Assembly: GCA_902767355.1 (NCBI GenBank)
Contig: CACXHG010000061.1
Coordinates: forward strand, 1-21,690
From: an uncultured Bacteroidia bacterium
Lineage (GTDB): Bacteria; Bacteroidota; Bacteroidia; Bacteroidales; UBA932
DNA length: 21,690 bases
Direction: 5' to 3'
The notes beneath the pieces were generated by a model. The model searched no databases. It worked only from the letters and a program-made list of their open reading frames with translations, and was not told where the DNA came from. Below are positions 1 to 6,203 of the stretch, one piece after another. Each line of letters begins with the position of its first letter. The first letter of the stretch is position 1. The translations under genes and the position numbers were made by a program.

Positions 1-1
1 C

Positions 2-622
2 GCCAGCTTTTTCAAGAAGGACCACCTGGGCCTGATGCTCTTTTTCTTGCTGACTTACCGCCTGGGCGAGAGCCAGTTGGTGAAGATAGCTCAACCCTTT
101 ATGCTGGACGGAACTTCTTCCGGCGGGCTTGCCCTGTCCACCGCTTCGGTGGGCGGCATCTACGGCACCTTGGGCGTGATTGCCCTGCTGCTGGGCGGAA
201 TCCTGGCGGGGGTGGCCATCTCCCGGGGCGGCTTCAAAAAGTGGATCCTGCCCATGGCGCTGGCCATCAATGTCCCCGACCTGCTATATGTGCTGCTGGC
301 TGCGCTCAAAATAAGTAATGTGCCGCTGGTGTCCACCTGCGTGGCGCTGGAGCAGTTCGGCTACGGCTTCGGTTTCACGGCGTACACCATGTATCTGATT
401 TATATCGCCCAGGGCGAGCACAAGACGGCGCACTATGCCATAGGCACGGCGTTCATGGCGCTGGGCATGATGCTCCCGGGCATGGCTGCCGGCTGGATTG
501 CCGACCGTATCGGCTACACCATGTTCTTCATCTGGGCCTGCCTGTGCACGATTCCCGGCATAATAGCGTCCCTGCTGGTGCGCCGCCAGATTCCGGCCGA
601 TTTCGGCACCAAGCGGGAATAG
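2..622 (+). CDS. AmpG-like MFS transporter, C-terminal part (5' end outside window)
   Basis: The reading frame is already open at the left edge, so this is the C-terminal part of a longer permease; the first Met at 35 is internal. About 206 residues are visible, with several long hydrophobic segments (for example around GIYGTLGVIALLLGGILAG) and the short basic loop SRGGFKK, as expected between helices of the major facilitator superfamily. The text from SQLVKIAQPFMLD to the final RRQIPADF resembles Bacteroidota permeases annotated as AmpG/PAT-like, which import anhydromuropeptides or related sugars through the inner membrane. The next gene, 36 bp downstream on the same strand, encodes a NamZ-type lipoprotein, which supports a role in peptidoglycan recycling. 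Substrate is inferred; another sugar-phosphate or muropeptide MFS is possible. Confidence 0.8.
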   Translation, partial: ASFFKKDHLGLMLFFLLTYRLGESQLVKIAQPFMLDGTSSGGLALSTASVGGIYGTLGVIALLLGGILAGVAISRGGFKKWILPMALAINVPDLLYVLLAALKISNVPLVSTCVALEQFGYGFGFTAYTMYLIYIAQGEHKTAHYAIGTAFMALGMMLPGMAAGWIADRIGYTMFFIWACLCTIPGIIASLLVRRQIPADFGTKRE

Positions 623-642
623 GATTTTGAAAACAAGATAGC

Positions 643-650
643 TATATTTG
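643..650 (+). promoter_or_regulatory. Possible -7 box TATATTTG before the NamZ gene
   Basis: TATATTTG matches the Bacteroidota -7 consensus TAnnTTTG and lies 8 bp before the ATG at 659. The nearest upstream TTTG (626-629) is only 13 bp away instead of about 19, and the start site would be almost at the ATG. It may be a weak promoter giving a very short leader, or chance in an A/T-rich gap. Confidence 0.3.
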
Positions 651-658
651 AAATCGAT

Positions 659-1948
659 ATGAAAAAGACCATCATTATAATTGTGCTTGCGCTTCTGGCA
701 AGCTGCGGAGCGCGTGCCGTGGATAATCCTTATGTCACACCCGGTAACGAAATTGCCCTCAAAACCGGCCTTGAGGTGCTCATTGAGAGTAACTTTGCCG
801 TGTTGCAGGGCAAGCGGGTAGGGCTTGTGACCAACCCCAGCGGCGTGGACCGCAATCTGACCTCTACCATAGATATCCTGGCTCAGGCGCCCGGCGTGCA
901 GTTGGTGGCGCTCTATGGCCCGGAGCATGGCGTGCGCGGCAGCGAGCACGCGGGCGACAAGGTAGAGAGCCTTGCCAAGGACCCCGCCACCGGCCTGCCC
1001 GTGCATTCGCTCTACGGCGCGACCCGCAAGCCGACGCCCGAGATGCTTAAGGGCATAGACGCGATGGTCTATGACATACAGGACAACGGCTGCCGCTCAT
1101 ATACCTTCATCAGCACCCTGGGGCTGGTGATGCAGGCTTGTGCAGAAGCCGGCATAGAGGTGATTGTGCTGGACAGGCCCAACCCGCTGGGCGGCATACA
1201 GGTCGACGGGCCGCTGGTAGAAGACGGCTTCTACTCCTTTGTGGGGATGTACCATATTCCCTATGTCTATGGCCTCACCGTAGGCGAGCTGGCCACCATG
1301 ATAAACGAAGAAGGTATGAACCGCGGCCAGAAGGGCACCGACAAACCCGTCAAGTGCAAGCTTACCGTGGTTCAGATGCAGGGCTGGAAGCGCGATATGC
1401 TCTTCGAAGACACGGGTCTCCCGTGGGTTATGCCGTCGCCGCACATCCCGCAGGCCTCTTCGGCGCTGGCCTATCCCTGCTCGGGCATCGCTGGCGACAT
1501 GAACGGCTTCGTGAATATCGGGGTGGGCTATACACTGCCCTTCGAACTCTTTGGTGCAGAGTGGATTGCCAATCCGGAAGAACTTGCAGCCCGCCTCAAC
1601 GGCCTTGGCCTTGCGGGCGTGCGTTTCCGCCCCATATATTACAAGCCTTTCTATGGCGGCGCGGCCGGCAAACTGCTGAAGGGCGTGCAGTTCTACTTTA
1701 CCGACTATCACCACGCACCCACGGCTCTGCTGCAGTTCTATGTGATTGAGGTTCTGCACGATATGTACCCCAGCCGCAAGCCTTTCACAGGCGAGGTGTC
1801 AAGCAAGACCATGCTGGGCAAAATCACCGGCGGCAGCAAGATACTCGAGCTCTTCTCCAAGCGCTACAAGGTGGCCGACATTCTCGACTACTGGAACAAA
1901 GACCGCGAGGCCTATCTGGAACTTTCCCGCAAGTATTACAGATATTAA
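659..1948 (+). CDS. namZ: NamZ/DUF1343 family exo-beta-N-acetylmuramidase-like lipoprotein
   Basis: This 429-residue protein has a lipoprotein signal: a short basic start, a hydrophobic stretch and the lipobox LASC with Cys16, so it is probably anchored in the envelope. The rest matches DUF1343, now known to include NamZ exo-N-acetylmuramidases that remove terminal MurNAc from peptidoglycan fragments. Visible family landmarks are VGLVTNPSGVDR (54-65), GPEHGVRG (87-94), YDIQDNGCRSYTF, DRPNPLGG and the C-terminal PYWN-type tail, here ILDYWNKDREAY. The Glu/His pair E89-H90 in GPEHG is a likely active-site element (inference). Length is normal for the family. It follows the AmpG-like permease by 36 bp, so release of MurNAc or muropeptides and import may be coupled. 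The start at 659 is chosen because it gives a complete signal peptide. Confidence 0.85.
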   Translation: MKKTIIIIVLALLASCGARAVDNPYVTPGNEIALKTGLEVLIESNFAVLQGKRVGLVTNPSGVDRNLTSTIDILAQAPGVQLVALYGPEHGVRGSEHAGDKVESLAKDPATGLPVHSLYGATRKPTPEMLKGIDAMVYDIQDNGCRSYTFISTLGLVMQACAEAGIEVIVLDRPNPLGGIQVDGPLVEDGFYSFVGMYHIPYVYGLTVGELATMINEEGMNRGQKGTDKPVKCKLTVVQMQGWKRDMLFEDTGLPWVMPSPHIPQASSALAYPCSGIAGDMNGFVNIGVGYTLPFELFGAEWIANPEELAARLNGLGLAGVRFRPIYYKPFYGGAAGKLLKGVQFYFTDYHHAPTALLQFYVIEVLHDMYPSRKPFTGEVSSKTMLGKITGGSKILELFSKRYKVADILDYWNKDREAYLELSRKYYRY

Positions 1949-1961
1949 GAAGCGGTAGCTT

Positions 1962-2068
1962 CTAAAAAACCGCCGCTAGCTTCGAAATAGCTTCGCTCCG
2001 GGCCTCGTGGCTCATCGCACGTGTTCCCTACGCGAACTATTTCTCCGCATTAAGCGGCGGTTTTTTAG
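1962..2068. terminator. Bidirectional terminator formed by a 107-bp nested palindrome
   Basis: Two perfect 16-bp inverted arms, CTAAAAAACCGCCGCT (1962-1977) and AGCGGCGGTTTTTTAG (2053-2068), lie between the convergent NamZ and galE genes. On either strand the fold ends in a GC-rich stem followed by six T, as an intrinsic terminator needs. The 75-nt loop folds further: GAAATAG (1984-1990) pairs with CTATTTC (2037-2043), and TTCGC (1992-1996) with GCGAA (2032-2036), separated by one bulged C. Such a large, multi-step stem is more than termination needs and may be a dispersed palindromic repeat used as terminator. Confidence 0.75.
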
Positions 2069-2083
2069 TGCGGCTGCTAGCAA

Positions 2084-3112
2084 CTACTTCTTTTGGGAGT
2101 CTATGTACTGCTGCCATCTCCAGGCATTGCGCAGGGTCTCGTCGAGCGGCATGATCGCCTTCCAGCCAAGCTCTTCGTTGGCGTAGGTGGTGTCTGCCCA
2201 TACGGACTCGATGTCGCCTTCGCGGCGGTCGGCAAACTTCCAGTTGAGCTTGAGGTTGTTGACTCTCTCGAAGGTCTGCACCACCTCAAGTGTGGAGACG
2301 CCGCGGCCGGTGCCCACATTGAACACCTCGTAGTTGGAGTGGCCCGTGCCCTCGATCATACGGTTTACGGCGCACACGTGGGCTTTGGCCAGGTCGGTGA
2401 CGTCGATATAGTCGCGGATGCAGGTGCCGTCGGGGGTGTTGTAGTCGTTGCCGAATATGCTCAGCATGGGGCGTATGCCGGCAGCGGTCTGGGTCACGAA
2501 CGGGATCAGGTTGTTGGGTACGCCGCGCGGCAGCTCACCTATCAGTGCAGAGGGGTGCGCACCGATCGGGTTGAAGTAGCGCAGCGCTATCACATTGATC
2601 TTGGGGTATGCTACGGAGCAGCTGTGCAGGATGTCTTCGCACATCTGCTTGGTGCTGCCGTAGGGCGAAGTGGCTTCTTTGCGGGGAGTGCGCTCGGTGA
2701 CCGGCAGAACATCGGCCTGGCCATAAACCGTTGCAGAAGAGCTGAATACAATGTTGGGCACATTGTGCTTGCGCATCAGCGACAGCATATTGATCAGCGA
2801 GCCAAGGTTGTTGCGGTAGTAGTCCAGCGGCTTGCTGACGCTCTCGCCCACGGCTTTGAACGCTGCAAAGTGGATTATGGAGCTGAAGTCGTATTTCTCG
2901 AAGATTTCTTCCATCGCAGCCGCGTCGCAGCAGTCCGCCTTGATGAATTCGATCTTGCGGCCGAGGATTTTCTCTACGCCCTCGAGCGCTATCTTTTCGG
3001 AGTTTGACAAATTGTCCACGATAATCGGTTCGAAGCCGGCCTCTGCCAGTTCTACGCAGGTGTGCGATCCGATGTAGCCGCAGCCGCCTGTCACGAGTAC
3101 TCTTTTGTTCAT
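2084..3112 (-). CDS. galE: UDP-glucose 4-epimerase
   Basis: The product interconverts UDP-glucose and UDP-galactose (Leloir pathway and supply of galactose for surface polysaccharides) in the cytoplasm. The 342-residue protein is an extended short-chain dehydrogenase: the NAD-binding Rossmann motif GGCGYIG is at 9-15, FSSSATVYG (123-131) supplies the catalytic Ser, and SPYGSTK gives the YxxxK pair Y151/K155. NPIGAHPSALIGE and the C-terminal FADRREGDIESVWAD are characteristic of bacterial GalE. The ATG at 3112 is preferred over the in-frame ATG at 3169 because a good promoter lies between them and because MNKRVLVTGG is the usual GalE N terminus. It is a single-gene unit, convergent with NamZ, with a shared terminator downstream. 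Confidence 0.95.
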   Translation of the reverse strand: MNKRVLVTGGCGYIGSHTCVELAEAGFEPIIVDNLSNSEKIALEGVEKILGRKIEFIKADCCDAAAMEEIFEKYDFSSIIHFAAFKAVGESVSKPLDYYRNNLGSLINMLSLMRKHNVPNIVFSSSATVYGQADVLPVTERTPRKEATSPYGSTKQMCEDILHSCSVAYPKINVIALRYFNPIGAHPSALIGELPRGVPNNLIPFVTQTAAGIRPMLSIFGNDYNTPDGTCIRDYIDVTDLAKAHVCAVNRMIEGTGHSNYEVFNVGTGRGVSTLEVVQTFERVNNLKLNWKFADRREGDIESVWADTTYANEELGWKAIMPLDETLRNAWRWQQYIDSQKK

Positions 3113-3138
3113 ATCAGGAATGATGTTTATTGTAGCCA

Positions 3139-3170
3139 CAAATGTAGCACTCCTTGTCGAAATGGTCAAC
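3139..3170 (-). promoter_or_regulatory. galE promoter, Bacteroidota sigma-A type
   Basis: Reading the minus strand, TACATTTG (3139-3146) fits the -7 consensus TAnnTTTG exactly. A GTTG -33-like element lies 20 bp upstream (3167-3170), which is the usual spacing. Transcription would start near 3132, giving a leader of about 20 nt before the ATG at 3112. No Shine-Dalgarno sequence is present, as is normal for the phylum. Confidence 0.6.
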
Positions 3171-3317
3171 GTTTTGGGGCGGGTTTTGTTGCGCGGGGTT
3201 TTGTTATGCGCCGGGGTTCCTTTGGCTTAGATCTGTAATCCCAATCGGGACAGGCCGACTTGAAAATTCCGGCGAGTGGCAGGTCGCCGCTGAATCTCAT
3301 CCAAGGCTGGCTGAGCG

Positions 3318-5369
3318 CTACAATTGCAGGGTGTGGGTGACCACGTCGGGGATTTCGTCTATGTAGTGGGTCACGAAAATCAGCGTCTTGTTCTGGCGGG
3401 AGCAGAAGGCCTTGATGATGGCGGCTGCGCGGCTGCGCAGGCTCGCGTCCAGTCCCTGGAACGGCTCGTCCAGAATCAGCAGGGCGGGGTCCTTCACAAA
3501 GGCCCTGATCAGCAGCACATAGCGCTGCTCGCCGCTGGACAGGGTCAGATAGTTGCGCTGAGCAAGATGCTCCGCTCCGAACAGCCGCAGCAACCCCGTC
3601 AGGTATGTTTCCTTGTCATAGGCTGTGCTACGTGAGATATCGGTGGTGCCGCAGTTTTCTGGCCTTATCGCGTCACGTTCCTTCTGCAGGGCTGAAGCTG
3701 GCTGGTGGAGGCTAACGAGCTCTGCATTAGGCGTTTGCACAAAGTTCCTCCCCTCGTCTTGGGGGTAGGGACTTTGCGTTTTGTGTTGATTTTCAGTGCT
3801 TTGCGCTCCACTGATGACTAGGCTGACATACGGCGCGGCTGTTGCATAGGGCCGGTCCATTCCGCCGCGCAGCAGGTCCAGCACGCTGATGCTTTCGCGA
3901 AAACTGCTGTGCATCTCGCTGGAGAGATAGCCTATGTGCCGCTTGATGTCCCAGATGCTCTCGCCTGTGCCGCGCCGGCGGTCAAAAAGGGTGATATCCA
4001 GCGAGTAAGCGCGTGGGTTGTCGGCGTTCACCAGACTCAGCAGCGTGCTCTTGCCGCTGCCGTTGGGGCCGGTTACATTCCACTTCTCACCGCTGCGGAC
4101 CGTCCAGTTGAGGTTTTTGAAGATCTGCCGCTGCCCGTAGGCGATGTTGATGTCGCGCATCTGCACTACGGTGTTGAATCGCCGGGTTTCAGGCTGGAGT
4201 GTAAAATATTGAAGGATAGCTCTTTGCGAGATGTTACCCCCCTCGAACGCATGGGGGTAACAATCGGTATCTTTTTGAATGTCAGTCTGTTGCGCTCCAG
4301 CGCTGATATGGTCGGCCTTGTTTTCGGCCGTGCTCCCAGTCTCGGCGTCGGCAGTACTCTCCGTTTCGTGGCTGGCCGTGCTTCCGGTCGTACTTCCGGC
4401 CGTGCCCCCAGTCTCGGCGTCGGCCGTGAAACCCTTCATGCTTCCCTGCGAGGAGGCCACTTGGGCGCGGGGCATCTTTTCCGACAGCCGGCCGCCATCC
4501 ATCAGATAGACGTGAGTGACGACATCTGGGATACGGGCAATGTCGGTCAGGGTCATTACGATGCTCACGCCCATGGTCAGCACCGAGCCCAGCAGAGAGC
4601 ACAGCATCTGCCGGGTAGGCGGGTCGAGCCCGATGAAGGGGCTCTCCAGAATCAGCACCTCGGGCTTGTCCATGAGTGCCCGGGCCAGCGAGAATCGCCG
4701 CAACTCGCCGCTGGAGAGCGTGATGATGGGTTTGTCCAGCAGCGGCCGGATGTTCAGCACCCGGATCAGTTGCCTCTGCCAGCTGCACTTATCTGCAGCC
4801 CCAGTCCCTGCACCAGTTGCATCCATGCTGTCATCTGCAGCCCCCATTTCGGCGTCTGCCGCCCCCGTTCCGGTATCTGCGGCTCCCATCCTTGCACCAG
4901 TTGCATCCGTTCCTTCGTCTGCCGTCCATACTTCGGTGCCAACGGCGTCCATCCCGGCATCCGTAGCATCCATCTCCGCTTCTGCCGCCCCCATCCCGGC
5001 CCCTGCCGCCTCTGCGTCGAAACCGCCGAGCCCCAGCAATTCTCCGGCCAGGGGCGAGGATTCCCGCTCGAAGGCCTGCCAGCGCTGCTGGTGATAGTAC
5101 TGCGTCTCGGTGGTGGAGTAGGCGTTGTCGAAGGTGACAGTGCGTATGCATTTGTAGGCTTCGCTCCCCAGGCCGAAGCGCAGCGAACCCTCTCGCAGGT
5201 AAAAGCCTCCCCGCAGCATTTCCAGCAGGGTGCTCTTGCCGCTGCCGTTGGGTCCGACCACCGCGATGCACTCCCCCCGACGCAGCTCGAAAGAGGCCGG
5301 AGCGCCCAGCCGCCGCAGCGGATTGGAAATCACGCCGCCGCAGAGCGATATGAGGATATCGGGATTCAT
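3318..5369 (-). CDS. ModF-like duplicated ABC ATPase with large in-frame repeat insertions
   Basis: Two ABC ATPase domains lie in one soluble 683-residue chain with no membrane segments. Domain 1 has Walker A GPNGSGKST (39-47), signature LSSGELRR (218-225) and Walker B VLILESPF (238-245). Domain 2 has Walker A (434-442), signature LSSGEQRY (610-617), Walker B LLILDEPF and H-loop H668. Domain 1 looks catalytically degenerate: the DE pair is E242-S243 and the H-loop position is T275. The order and IPDVVTH ends resemble ModF/PhrA, about 490 residues. The excess comes from a ten-unit heptapeptide repeat (123-192), a Thr/Ala/Glu-rich linker (about 312-353) and two palindromic-element peptides (about 357-393 and 520-557). 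The start at 5369 is chosen because upstream sequence lies inside the divergent neighbour and is unlike the family. The role (regulatory or transport-linked ATPase) is not known. Confidence 0.85.
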   Translation of the reverse strand: MNPDILISLCGGVISNPLRRLGAPASFELRRGECIAVVGPNGSGKSTLLEMLRGGFYLREGSLRFGLGSEAYKCIRTVTFDNAYSTTETQYYHQQRWQAFERESSPLAGELLGLGGFDAEAAGAGMGAAEAEMDATDAGMDAVGTEVWTADEGTDATGARMGAADTGTGAADAEMGAADDSMDATGAGTGAADKCSWQRQLIRVLNIRPLLDKPIITLSSGELRRFSLARALMDKPEVLILESPFIGLDPPTRQMLCSLLGSVLTMGVSIVMTLTDIARIPDVVTHVYLMDGGRLSEKMPRAQVASSQGSMKGFTADAETGGTAGSTTGSTASHETESTADAETGSTAENKADHISAGAQQTDIQKDTDCYPHAFEGGNISQRAILQYFTLQPETRRFNTVVQMRDINIAYGQRQIFKNLNWTVRSGEKWNVTGPNGSGKSTLLSLVNADNPRAYSLDITLFDRRRGTGESIWDIKRHIGYLSSEMHSSFRESISVLDLLRGGMDRPYATAAPYVSLVISGAQSTENQHKTQSPYPQDEGRNFVQTPNAELVSLHQPASALQKERDAIRPENCGTTDISRSTAYDKETYLTGLLRLFGAEHLAQRNYLTLSSGEQRYVLLIRAFVKDPALLILDEPFQGLDASLRSRAAAIIKAFCSRQNKTLIFVTHYIDEIPDVVTHTLQL
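3705..3811 (-). repeat. Palindromic coding element, copy A (inside domain 2 of the ABC ATPase)
   Basis: This is a 107-bp element with ends GTGGAG and CTCCAC and a central hairpin formed by 3741-3753 and 3761-3775 (AAAGTTCCTCCCC against GGGGGTAGGGACTTT). On the coding (minus) strand it starts GTGGAGCGCAAAGCACTGA, close to the other copies. It encodes a peptide starting GAQSTENQ and ending LHQP. It lies between the Walker A and signature regions of domain 2, where ModF-type proteins have only a short helical stretch. The family name and boundaries are mine, from comparing the five copies. Confidence 0.75.
4193..4301 (-). repeat. Palindromic coding element, copy B (inter-domain linker of the ABC ATPase)
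   Basis: This 109-bp element has perfect 7-bp ends GCTGGAG/CTCCAGC, extending imperfectly to about 12 bp, and a perfect central stem GTTACCCCC (4233-4241) with GGGGGTAAC (4253-4261). On the coding strand it encodes a peptide starting GAQQTDIQKDTD and ending LQP, in the linker between the two ATPase domains. The peptide shares DIQKDT exactly with copy D in hisB, although the two genes are unrelated. Confidence 0.8.
4311..4436 (-). repeat. Degenerate Thr/Ala/Glu/Gly-coding repeat in the ABC ATPase linker
   Basis: A low-complexity segment encodes residues about 312-353, rich in T, A, E, G, S and D. An exact 18-bp direct repeat, CCCAGTCTCGGCGTCGGC, occurs at 4335-4352 and 4407-4424, 72 bp (24 codons) apart, giving TADAETG twice. 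It adjoins palindromic copy B, so the linker has grown by two different repeat types. Confidence 0.7.
4794..5003 (-). repeat. 21-bp coding minisatellite, ten heptapeptide units, in ABC ATPase domain 1
   Basis: Ten consecutive units of 7 codons encode residues 123-192 with the pattern [GED]-[ATDE]-x-[MTV]-[GDW]-[AT]-[ATV]; examples are GAGMGAA, EAEMDAT, DAEMGAA, DDSMDAT and GAGTGAA. The array lies between the first Walker A and the first signature motif. Units differ by substitutions only, so the frame is kept throughout. The encoded segment is acidic and probably unstructured, and its copy number may vary between strains. Confidence 0.8.
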
Positions 5370-5383
5370 CGGCGTAAATTTAC

Positions 5384-5391
5384 TATTTTTG
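5384..5391 (+). promoter_or_regulatory. Possible -7 box of the HAD phosphatase promoter
   Basis: TATTTTTG matches TAnnTTTG, 21 bp before the ATG at 5413, in the 43-bp gap between divergent genes. No clear -33 TTTG is seen at the expected distance. On the other strand TAAATTTA is a weaker match that could serve the ABC gene. Confidence 0.4.
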
Positions 5392-5412
5392 CGCCGACAA
5401 AATGCAGATGAT

Positions 5413-6075
5413 ATGAAACGACTTGTGATATTCGACCTGGACGGTACAATCCTGAACACCATCGGCGGCATCGGCAGCGCCTGCAACGAAATGCTCGGCC
5501 AATACGGCTTCCCCACCTGGCAGCTGGACCAGTACGAGCAGTTTGTGGGCGACGGCAGCAGGATGCTGATAAAGCGGGCCTTGCCTGGGGACAAAGCTGC
5601 CGACGAAGACTTTGTGGACGCCGCCAAGGAGGTCTATCTCAAGTTCTACCGCGCGAATCTTGCCCGCCAGACACGGCCCTACCCGGGGATGCCGCAACTG
5701 CTTGCACAGCTCCAGGAGCGGGGAATCAAACTGGCCGTGGCCTCCAACAAGTTCGACGACGGGGCCAAGTATCTGGTGCCGCACTTCTATCCCGAAATCA
5801 GCTGGGCTGCTATAGAGGGGCAGAAGCCCGGCGGCCCGCTCAAACCCGAACCCGGTATCATAGGCGACGCGATCGCCGGCAGCGGCTGCGCCGACCTCCC
5901 GTTGGATGAGATTCTCTATGTCGGCGACTGTGATATCGACATCCACAGCGCCGAGCGCTCCGGCCTGGATTACGTGCTGTGTACCTGGGGTTTCCGCCGC
6001 CGCGCCGCCCTGGAGGCCGCCGGCGCCAAGGCCCTCATCGACACCCCCGCCGAACTGCTCCAATACTTGGACTAA
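5413..6075 (+). CDS. HAD-superfamily phosphatase, phosphoglycolate phosphatase-like
   Basis: This is a 220-residue soluble hydrolase of the haloacid dehalogenase superfamily. Motif I is FDLDGT with nucleophile D8 and acid/base D10, followed by an alpha-helical cap (about 15-85). Motif II is VASNK, motif III is the Lys in LKPEPG, and motif IV is YVGDCDIDI. The PGMPQLLAQLQERGIKLAVASNK block and overall length are those of Gph/PGP-like enzymes, which dephosphorylate small metabolites such as 2-phosphoglycolate; substrate cannot be read from the sequence. The ATG at 5413 is used because the open frame upstream overlaps the divergent ABC gene and is unlike the family, while MKRLVIFDLDGT is a standard N terminus. 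Confidence 0.85.
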   Translation: MKRLVIFDLDGTILNTIGGIGSACNEMLGQYGFPTWQLDQYEQFVGDGSRMLIKRALPGDKAADEDFVDAAKEVYLKFYRANLARQTRPYPGMPQLLAQLQERGIKLAVASNKFDDGAKYLVPHFYPEISWAAIEGQKPGGPLKPEPGIIGDAIAGSGCADLPLDEILYVGDCDIDIHSAERSGLDYVLCTWGFRRRAALEAAGAKALIDTPAELLQYLD

Positions 6076-6168
6076 CTCTTGATAGTGCCTTTGGGGCAGC
6101 GCCCCAGTGTATTAATAACTTGTTGATATCCTGCTTGTCAAAGGCAGACTGTGAATGGCGTCTATTAT

Positions 6169-6176
6169 TATATTTG
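6169..6176 (+). promoter_or_regulatory. Possible -7 box of the GH106 gene promoter
   Basis: TATATTTG fits TAnnTTTG and lies 27 bp before the ATG at 6204. A matching -33 TTTG is not evident at 18-21 bp upstream. The 128-bp gap also holds a small hairpin TGGGGC-AGC-GCCCCA (6092-6106) without a T-run, so termination after the HAD gene is unclear. Confidence 0.45.
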
Positions 6177-6203
6177 CCATAACATCACACTTTAGTTTTT
6201 GTA

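Noticed and set aside
3171..3317. Possible small gene or repeat between the galE promoter and the ABC gene end
   Set aside because: Short open frames exist on both strands, but none has a start signal, a family match or a second copy in the window. I see nothing certain in this stretch.
3909..5411. Long open frame on the plus strand opposite the ABC ATPase
   Set aside because: It is the antisense of a gene with clear Walker and signature motifs; high GC and the repeats keep stop codons rare on both strands. Its translation has no recognisable domain.
6092..6106. Hairpin TGGGGC-AGC-GCCCCA as a terminator after the HAD gene
   Set aside because: The stem is short and no T-run follows it, so it does not meet the criteria for an intrinsic terminator.
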